This document shows, one piece after another, positions 57,957 to 64,000 of a stretch of DNA of 64,000 nt. The stretch lies in the NCBI RefSeq assembly GCF_014048465.1, contig NZ_PDLY01000005.1, forward strand, positions 124,001-188,000, written 5' to 3'. This stretch comes from Bombella mellum. GTDB taxonomy: Bacteria; Pseudomonadota; Alphaproteobacteria; Acetobacterales; Acetobacteraceae. Made by a program: the position numbers and the translations under genes. Position 1 is the first letter of the stretch, and each line of letters begins with the position of its first letter. Under the pieces are notes generated by a model that saw only the letters and a list, made by a program, of their open reading frames with translations, made no database searches and had not been told where the DNA came from.

Positions 57957-60900
57957 TCAGAAACGCATCCGGAAGGAGCCGGTTGCGCCGCTTTCGATGG
58001 ACCTGTTGCCGTACTGGCCAATGTAGGAGAGGTCCAGATCGATACGGTTCGTCAGCTGTGCCGTCACGCCCGTGTCGACAATGGCAGCATCCTTGGAGAG
58101 CAGGACACCTGCCACTTCCATGTCGTTGGTGTTGCCCGTTGAAGCGAAGGCCTCATGCTGACGGGAGCCGAGCTGCCCGAAGCCATGACGGTACCCACCC
58201 ATGACATGGGGCATGAAGAGCATCTTGCCGATGTTGACCTTCGTGGCGGCCCGGAAGCCGAAGGTTGAGAAGGTCATCCCGCTGTCGGTTCCCTGACCAC
58301 GCAGGGCGGCCGAGTTGCCATGCTCATGATAGCTGTTGGTCTGCATGTTCACATACGCAACGTTCATGAAGGGTTCGAACACGCTGTTCATGGCGTGGAT
58401 CTTGTAACCCAGCTCGGCAAAGGCCTGTGCCGTGCCGCCCAGATAGCTGCTGCTGACACGCCCACCATAGGCCCCCACGGCAATGTGGCGTCTGGTGTTG
58501 ATGACGTTCCAGGTATAGGTGGCACCAAGGCGGAGGTTCAGGTTGCCCCAGTGTGTTCCGGCATAGGCACCGATGCTGATGTTGTTGCTGTTCCCGGAGG
58601 AGGAACGGCCACGCTGGACGTTGAACTGGGAATGACCGTAGGAGACCAGCCCACCGACACGCCAGTTGCTGTCACGGATCGGAGCATCCGCACCCATGAT
58701 GAAACCGGCCGTGTTGTGGTGCATGAGGGCCGCATTGCCGTCACCACTGTTATGACCGAGGCCGCCATAGGCCTGGCCCCACAGGATGGCATGGTCGGAA
58801 TAGCAGGCCCCGTTCTTTCTGCGGGTCTTCAGATCATAGACGCTCTGCCCGTTGCGCCCGTAGTCACAGTCGGAATTGGCCAGACGGTTCAGGGCGGCAT
58901 TGCGGGTGTAGAAGCTGTCCTGGATCAGGGCCGTGCGGATGGAGGCGTGGATTTCACCCGAGAGGTTGTCCAGGGCCTGCTTGGCCTGATTGCGTGTCAG
59001 CTGCACCATGGCATCTGCCAGCGCATCATTCTGGGCAATGTGGTCAAGGCCGTTCCCTGCCGCAATCTGGTTGCGTGTCCCGCCAATATAGCCGAACCCT
59101 TCAAGATTGCGACGCAGGATGATGTCCACATCATTGTCCGTGTAGGACAGGGCCGGGCTCAGATAGGCGTAATCCTGACCGATGTTGGTCTGGAGGTCGT
59201 CATAATGCCCGATGACTCCACCGGTTGCCGTCAGGACACGGTAGGCTTCCCCGTAGGTCAGGCCTGTCCCGCCATTCTGGACATGCAGGTCCAGCGTGCC
59301 ACCCTGAAGGGTCGCCTTGCCGTCGACAGCCACATGGTCGGAATTCACAGCATCATAGCTGGTTCCATCCTTTTCCTGGATTTTCTGCCCGATCATGTCG
59401 CTGGTGCCACGGATGCGCAGCACGGAGCCTTTCGCCATGTCCAGATCGCCAGCAATGCGCAGTGTGCCAAGGCTTCCATAGCCACCGGGGGCCAGTGTTG
59501 CGTCCGTGGCCACTTCCGTCATGCCGACCGTTCCCGTTCCGGCCAGCGTGGCATTCTGCCGCACTGTCGTGCCGGAATGGGACAGGTCACCATCCACGAC
59601 CATTTCACCCGCCTGAATGTCCGTCGGACCGCTGAAGGCAGACCCGTTTCCTTCGAAGAAGAAGGTCCCCGTGCCTGTCTTTGCCAGCGTGCCTGCCGCA
59701 TCGCCCGTCAGGGCGACGTTGCTGGCCAGCGTCAGGTGGTTCTGGTCCTGCACGTCGAACGTTGCACCCTTCGAACCGATGGACGTGTCAACATTGCCCG
59801 TCAGGTCAGACCCCTTCTGGTTCTGAAGGGTACCGCCGTCCAGAACCAGTCTGGCTCTAGCACCATCTTCCGCATCCAGGCCGGGCCGGCCATTGGCATC
59901 ACCCGCCGCCAGCGTACTGCCGTTGAGCACGTTGATGGTGGCATTGAGGCCGTCAGCCGGCATGGTCTCCGCCTTGGCGAAAACGATCGGGCTGCTGCTG
60001 TGCAGTCCGGCTCCGTCAGAGAGCGTGACCTCCGACGGGCCTTTGGAACCGATCGTCATGCCACCATCCGTGGCCAGCTGTGCGGCCGAACCGGCGAGGG
60101 CCAGCGTTCCCTCATTAACGGCCACGGGGCCGCCAATATGGGACTGGTTCGTCAGCGTTTCCTGACCGCTGGCGAGTGTCAGGCCACCCGTGCCGGAGAG
60201 GCTGCCCGCATAGGTGTCATGGGCGTTGGTCAGGCTCAGCGTGCCATCCAGCACGCCATTGCCTGCCCCCGTGAGGGAGCCGACCGTGGAACCGTTGCCG
60301 GTGACATCAAACTGGCCCCCATTGGCTGCCAGCGTTCCGTCAACCTTGTTCCCATCAAGGGAGAGCGTGCCGCCATTCTGGGTGGCGTCACCCGTGACGG
60401 TATTGCCCTGACCCAGCGTCATGGCACCGCTGTTCGTGGCGGAAGCCAGCTGACCACCCGTCAGGGTCGCTTTGCCACTGTTGTCCAGATGAGCCAGCGT
60501 ACCGTTCTCGGCGGTCAGGGTGCCGGTGTTGGTCGTCGTGCCACCAACCCTGCCACCATTGACGTCCGTCGTGGCGGCGTTGTGCAGGTTGCCAGCGATG
60601 GAGCCCGTGATGTTCAGGCGGCCGTCCAGAACGTCCGTGTCACCTGCATATGTGTTGGCGTTGCTGAGTGTGGTCGTGCCAGAGCCTTTCTGGACGAGCG
60701 AACCCGTGCCGGAAATGGGCTGGGCCAGCGTGATGTCGTTGCTGTGATCGACCGCCAGCGTCCCGTTGTTGACGATCTCCTGAGACCCGACAGACCCGGT
60801 CGTGCCGCCATTGCCGAGCTGGAGGGTACCGGCATCAATACGGGTCGGCCTGGCAAAGTCATTGTCGGAGCTGAGGATGAGCGTGCCAAGGTCTGCCTTG

Positions 60901-63900
60901 TGCAGGGCCGTTCCGCCGTCAACATGGCTGCCATCGATGACGGATGCGATCTCGGCTGTGATGTTCTTCCCTTCGGACGTACCATCACCCACACGGATGA
61001 CCGTGTCACCCGTGGAGGCGAAGAGTCTGTCGCCGGTCACGAGATACTGCTTGCCATCATTGTTGGCGAACTGTGCCCCGGAGAAGGAGACAGGAGCCTT
61101 GCCGTTGTCATCATCGACATGAACCGTACCGGCATTGGCGGTGAAGAAGGCCATGCTGCCAGCCTGCCACTGGCTGTTGACGGACCCGTCAGACTTGGTC
61201 CAGTTCGCCGTCCCGCTGGGGTTGGCGGCACGCCAGATGCCGTCACCGCCATCCACATGACCATCACCTGTGCCGTTCTGGGTACGATGGGAGCTGTCAT
61301 CCCCATCCCAGAAATTGTAGCCGTCACTGCCAACGACCAGGTTGACCTGATGGGCAATGGAGGTCTGGAGGGCCAGATCGGACTTCGCATTCTGGAGCAG
61401 GTCAATCTGCTGCGTACCGGAGAGAACGCCGCCATAGCTGTACAGGCGGTACAGGCCGGGCATCAGCGCAGAGTTGCTGACGTCCGGAGCCCCTTCGACC
61501 GGCTGGATGGAAAGCGTGCCACCGAGCTGAAGGTTGCCCTTCACGTCCACGAAATCGTTATATTTCCCGCCTTCCGTGTTGGTCTGGCCGAGGCGGAAGA
61601 CCTGACGGGAGCCGTTGTCCAGATTCAGGTTGCCGTTGACGGTCAGCGTACCGGGATTTTCATTCGTGCCCGGTGCCAGCGTGGCTCCGGATCCAATGGT
61701 CACGTCCCCGCCGATCGTGCCCTTGCCACGCAGGGTGGCACTGTCCACGACGGAGGTGGGGCCGGTGGCACGGCTGTTGTCGCCATCCACTTCCAGCTGG
61801 GCATTGTTTTTCACGAGGGTTGGGCCGGTATAGCTGTTCGCACCCGTCAGAACTTCATGACCGCCAGACACGGTAAGACCGCCATTGCCATCCATGCTGC
61901 CGGCATATGTGTCATGGGCGTTGGTCAGGTCCAGCGTGCCATTGAGGGTGCCGTTGCCTGATCCTTTGAGAGAGCCGACCGTGGAGCCGTTGCTGGTGAC
62001 GTTGAAGTGGCCCCCATTGGCTGCCAGTGTTCCGTCAACCTTGTTGCCATCGAGGGAGAGGGTGCCACCATTCTGGGTGACGTCACCCGTGACGGTGTTG
62101 CCCTTGCCCAGTGTCAGATCGCCCGTGTTGGTGGCGGATTTTGTCGTTCCGCCCGTCAGGGTGGCCTTGCCCGTGTTGTCGAAGTCACCCAGCGTGCCGT
62201 TTTCGGCGGTCAGGGTGCCCTTGTTCGAGATCGCACCGCCAACCTTGCCGCCATTGATGTCGGTCGTGGCAGCGTTGTTCAGGTTGCCAGCGATGGAACC
62301 CGTGATGTTCAGGTGGCCATTGTCGACGTTCGTGTTGCCCGTATAGGTGTTGTCACCTCCAAGAGTGGTCGTACCAGAGCCTTTCTGTACGACGGAGCCC
62401 GTGCCGGAAATGGGCTGATCCAGCGTGATGTCGTTGCTGTGATCGACTGCCAGCGTCCCGTCGTTGAAGATCGGCTGAGATCCAACGGACCCGGTCGTGC
62501 CGCCATTGCCGAGCTGGAGCGTACCGGCATCAATATGGGTCGGCTTGGTGAAGTTGTTGTCGGAACCGAGAATCAGGGTTCCCAGGTCTGTCTTGTGCAG
62601 GCCTGTTCCGCCATCGACATGGCTGCCATCAATGGGGGAATCAATCTCGGCCGTGATGTTCTTGCCTTCAGGCGTACCGTCACCCACACGGATGACAGTG
62701 TCTCCAGTCGAGGCCTGGAGAGGATCACCGGTCACGACATATTTCTTCCCATCATTGTTGGCGAACTGTGCGCCGGAGATGGAGACAGGAGCCTTGCCGC
62801 CGTCATCATCGACATGAACCGTACCGGCATTGCCGGTGAAGATGGCCGTGTTCCCGTTCTGCCACTGACCGTTGGTCTTGCCATCAGCCTGTGCCCAGTT
62901 GTCGGTACCGTTGCCGCCTGGAGCCTTCCAGACGCCATCACCCCCTTCGATTTTGCCGTTACCGGTGTCATTCGGAGTACGGTGAGAGCTGTCGTTCCCA
63001 TCCCAGAACGTATATCCGCCGCTGTTGACCACCAGATTGACCTGATGGTCGATGGCCGTCTGAAGAGCCAGATCAGATTTTTCCTTCTGGAGCAGATCGA
63101 TCTGCTGCGTGCCGGACAGGGAGCCGCCATAGCTGTACAGACGGTACAGGCCTGGCATCAGGGCAGAGTTGCTGACATTCGGAGCCCCTTCGACAGGCTG
63201 GACGGAGAGCGTGCCACCAAGCTGAAGGTTGCCCTTAACATCCACGAAGTCGTTGTAGGCACCGCCTTCCGTGTTGGTCTGGCCAAGACGGAAGACCTGA
63301 CGGGATCCGTTGTCCAGATTCAGGTTGCCGTTGACGGTCAGCGTACCGGGATTTTCATTCGTGCCCGGTGCCAGGGTGGCTCCAGAGCCGATGGTCACAT
63401 CACCACCGATCGTGCCTTTGCCCCGCAATGTCGCATTGTCCACGACGGAAGTGGGGCCTGTGGCTCCACTATTGTCGCCATTGACATCCAGCTGTGCATT
63501 GTTCTTCACGAGGGTCGGGCCGGTATAGCTGTTTTTGCCGGCCAGGGTTTCATGCCCGCCGGAGACGGTCAGACCGCCATTGCCATCCATGCTGCCATCA
63601 TAGGTATCATGGGCATTGTTCAGGTCCAGTGTACCACCGAGTGTACCATTACCCGCACCTTTGAGAGAGCCGACCGTGGAGCCATTGCTGGTGACGGTGA
63701 ACTGGCCACCTTTGGCTGCCAGTGTTCCGTTGATGGTGTTGCCATCAAGGGAGAGGGTGCCACCATTCTGGGTGACGTCACCTGTGACGGTGTTGCTCCT
63801 GCCCAGTGTCAGATCGCCACTGTTTGTGGCGGATGCTGCCGAACCTTCTGTCAGGGTGGCCTTGCCGCTGTTGTTGAGCCCACCAGACAGTGTGCTGTTA

Positions 63901-64000
63901 TTGGCTGTCAGCGTGCCACTGTTTGTGGTCGGACCACTGACCGTGCCGTGATCGATATCAGTATTGCCAGCATTGGTCAGGGAACCGAGGATGGAACCAT
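57957..64000 (-). CDS. Giant autotransporter with PATR-type passenger repeats (5' end outside window)
   Basis: More than 2,014 codons are visible; the frame is open to the right edge, so the start and signal lie outside. The passenger is rich in autotransporter-associated beta-strand (PATR) repeats such as GTGSLVQKGSGTTTLSNANTY and glycine/asparagine motifs. A unit repeats with an exact 1,695-bp period: homologous points at 63590, 61895 and 60200. The C-terminal ~270 residues form a 12-strand autotransporter beta-barrel (ILWGQAYGGLGHN, VGGLVSYGHSQF), ending in RMRF with the required terminal Phe. It is a type Va secreted adhesin or surface protein. The open reading frame also contains ATG 63590, but this is not the start. 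Confidence 0.93.
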   Translation of the reverse strand, partial: GSILGSLTNAGNTDIDHGTVSGPTTNSGTLTANNSTLSGGLNNSGKATLTEGSAASATNSGDLTLGRSNTVTGDVTQNGGTLSLDGNTINGTLAAKGGQFTVTSNGSTVGSLKGAGNGTLGGTLDLNNAHDTYDGSMDGNGGLTVSGGHETLAGKNSYTGPTLVKNNAQLDVNGDNSGATGPTSVVDNATLRGKGTIGGDVTIGSGATLAPGTNENPGTLTVNGNLNLDNGSRQVFRLGQTNTEGGAYNDFVDVKGNLQLGGTLSVQPVEGAPNVSNSALMPGLYRLYSYGGSLSGTQQIDLLQKEKSDLALQTAIDHQVNLVVNSGGYTFWDGNDSSHRTPNDTGNGKIEGGDGVWKAPGGNGTDNWAQADGKTNGQWQNGNTAIFTGNAGTVHVDDDGGKAPVSISGAQFANNDGKKYVVTGDPLQASTGDTVIRVGDGTPEGKNITAEIDSPIDGSHVDGGTGLHKTDLGTLILGSDNNFTKPTHIDAGTLQLGNGGTTGSVGSQPIFNDGTLAVDHSNDITLDQPISGTGSVVQKGSGTTTLGGDNTYTGNTNVDNGHLNITGSIAGNLNNAATTDINGGKVGGAISNKGTLTAENGTLGDFDNTGKATLTGGTTKSATNTGDLTLGKGNTVTGDVTQNGGTLSLDGNKVDGTLAANGGHFNVTSNGSTVGSLKGSGNGTLNGTLDLTNAHDTYAGSMDGNGGLTVSGGHEVLTGANSYTGPTLVKNNAQLEVDGDNSRATGPTSVVDSATLRGKGTIGGDVTIGSGATLAPGTNENPGTLTVNGNLNLDNGSRQVFRLGQTNTEGGKYNDFVDVKGNLQLGGTLSIQPVEGAPDVSNSALMPGLYRLYSYGGVLSGTQQIDLLQNAKSDLALQTSIAHQVNLVVGSDGYNFWDGDDSSHRTQNGTGDGHVDGGDGIWRAANPSGTANWTKSDGSVNSQWQAGSMAFFTANAGTVHVDDDNGKAPVSFSGAQFANNDGKQYLVTGDRLFASTGDTVIRVGDGTSEGKNITAEIASVIDGSHVDGGTALHKADLGTLILSSDNDFARPTRIDAGTLQLGNGGTTGSVGSQEIVNNGTLAVDHSNDITLAQPISGTGSLVQKGSGTTTLSNANTYAGDTDVLDGRLNITGSIAGNLHNAATTDVNGGRVGGTTTNTGTLTAENGTLAHLDNSGKATLTGGQLASATNSGAMTLGQGNTVTGDATQNGGTLSLDGNKVDGTLAANGGQFDVTGNGSTVGSLTGAGNGVLDGTLSLTNAHDTYAGSLSGTGGLTLASGQETLTNQSHIGGPVAVNEGTLALAGSAAQLATDGGMTIGSKGPSEVTLSDGAGLHSSSPIVFAKAETMPADGLNATINVLNGSTLAAGDANGRPGLDAEDGARARLVLDGGTLQNQKGSDLTGNVDTSIGSKGATFDVQDQNHLTLASNVALTGDAAGTLAKTGTGTFFFEGNGSAFSGPTDIQAGEMVVDGDLSHSGTTVRQNATLAGTGTVGMTEVATDATLAPGGYGSLGTLRIAGDLDMAKGSVLRIRGTSDMIGQKIQEKDGTSYDAVNSDHVAVDGKATLQGGTLDLHVQNGGTGLTYGEAYRVLTATGGVIGHYDDLQTNIGQDYAYLSPALSYTDNDVDIILRRNLEGFGYIGGTRNQIAAGNGLDHIAQNDALADAMVQLTRNQAKQALDNLSGEIHASIRTALIQDSFYTRNAALNRLANSDCDYGRNGQSVYDLKTRRKNGACYSDHAILWGQAYGGLGHNSGDGNAALMHHNTAGFIMGADAPIRDSNWRVGGLVSYGHSQFNVQRGRSSSGNSNNISIGAYAGTHWGNLNLRLGATYTWNVINTRRHIAVGAYGGRVSSSYLGGTAQAFAELGYKIHAMNSVFEPFMNVAYVNMQTNSYHEHGNSAALRGQGTDSGMTFSTFGFRAATKVNIGKMLFMPHVMGGYRHGFGQLGSRQHEAFASTGNTNDMEVAGVLLSKDAAIVDTGVTAQLTNRIDLDLSYIGQYGNRSIESGATGSFRMRF
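60201..63590 (-). repeat. Two tandem 1,695-bp in-frame repeat units
   Basis: Unit 1 runs 63590-61896 and unit 2 61895-60201; both start at the MDGNGGLTVSGGHE segment and encode 565 residues each. They are highly similar (e.g. GNGGTTGSVGSQ, the SLKGxGNGT and LDLxNAHDTY blocks). A third, diverged unit start (SLSGTGGLTLASGQE) is at 60200, and sequence of the same type continues to the window's right edge. The exact period in a coding repeat implies duplication and makes unit-number changes by recombination likely. Confidence 0.85.

Noticed and set aside
58320-61961. Long plus-strand open frame (1,213 codons) inside the autotransporter
   Set aside because: It is the antisense of repeat-rich passenger DNA; the minus strand has a coherent beta-barrel and passenger, whereas the plus frame has none.
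60201-63590. Direct repeats at 58-64 kb as a CRISPR array
   Set aside because: Units are 1,695 bp long, in frame and encode protein; there are no short repeats with unique spacers or cas genes.

Overview
The window is a gene-dense, high-GC bacterial chromosome segment with short gaps, many 1-4 nt start/stop overlaps and no rRNA, insertion sequence, prophage or CRISPR array that I can see. The gene content (ETF with ETF-ubiquinone oxidoreductase, a three-gene cytochrome bc1 operon, a Hint-domain surface protein, a heat-shock dnaK-dnaJ unit, alphaproteobacterial-type housekeeping proteins) suggests an alphaproteobacterium, most likely an acetic acid bacterium (Acetobacteraceae). That assignment is inference from protein resemblance, not a database result.

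Layout. 0-7 kb: trpB (cut by the window edge) and sucA on the minus strand, a divergent 2-oxoglutarate-dependent oxygenase, then asd and hemH. 6.9-17.6 kb, all minus: a small glycine-rich exported protein, tRNA-Pro(CGG), etfA, etfB, ETF-QO, trmB, metK, dapB, dnaJ, dnaK (with a sigma32-type promoter). 17.7-23.4 kb, plus: a lipoprotein, a GT4 glycosyltransferase coupled to a 59-residue ORF and a DMT-family transporter, dcd and murA. 23.4-31.3 kb: a LOG-family protein and an MFS carrier (minus), then NUDIX, a VTT/DedA-like membrane protein, a Bcr/CflA-type transporter, apt and hrpB (plus). 31.3-37.5 kb: a lower-GC GT32-like glycosyltransferase, a membrane-anchored HtrA protease, and a response regulator/kinase/small periplasmic protein/SIMPL protein operon. 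37.6-45.4 kb: a Tas-like aldo-keto reductase, petABC (cytochrome bc1), an RND permease without an adjacent adaptor, and a small exported protein. 45.5-51.2 kb: ybaK, a paired ABM monooxygenase and AlkB protein, an exported protein of unknown function, L-serine dehydratase, and a coupled TIM-barrel isomerase and alpha/beta hydrolase. 51.2-55.1 kb: phoU-phoB-phoR in one tight operon without pst genes, with a possible Pho box in front of a divergent Tat-exported esterase-like protein.

55.1-64 kb is the most distinctive part. A 570-bp gap that becomes very AT-rich leads into a 120-residue protein with a typical double-glycine (bacteriocin/microcin-type) leader and a glycine-rich mature part. Next come a Hint-domain protein and a giant autotransporter (more than 2,000 residues visible, open at the window end) whose passenger is built from units repeating with an exact 1,695-bp period. 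These three genes look like an export/surface-interaction island.

Functional links: SucA and the oxygenase both use 2-oxoglutarate and are divergent neighbours. asd and dapB are both in lysine/diaminopimelate synthesis but lie apart. The ETF genes form a complete electron path from flavoprotein dehydrogenases to ubiquinone, and petABC could carry electrons from quinol to cytochrome c. HtrA, the SIMPL operon and dnaKJ are envelope or protein-stress functions.
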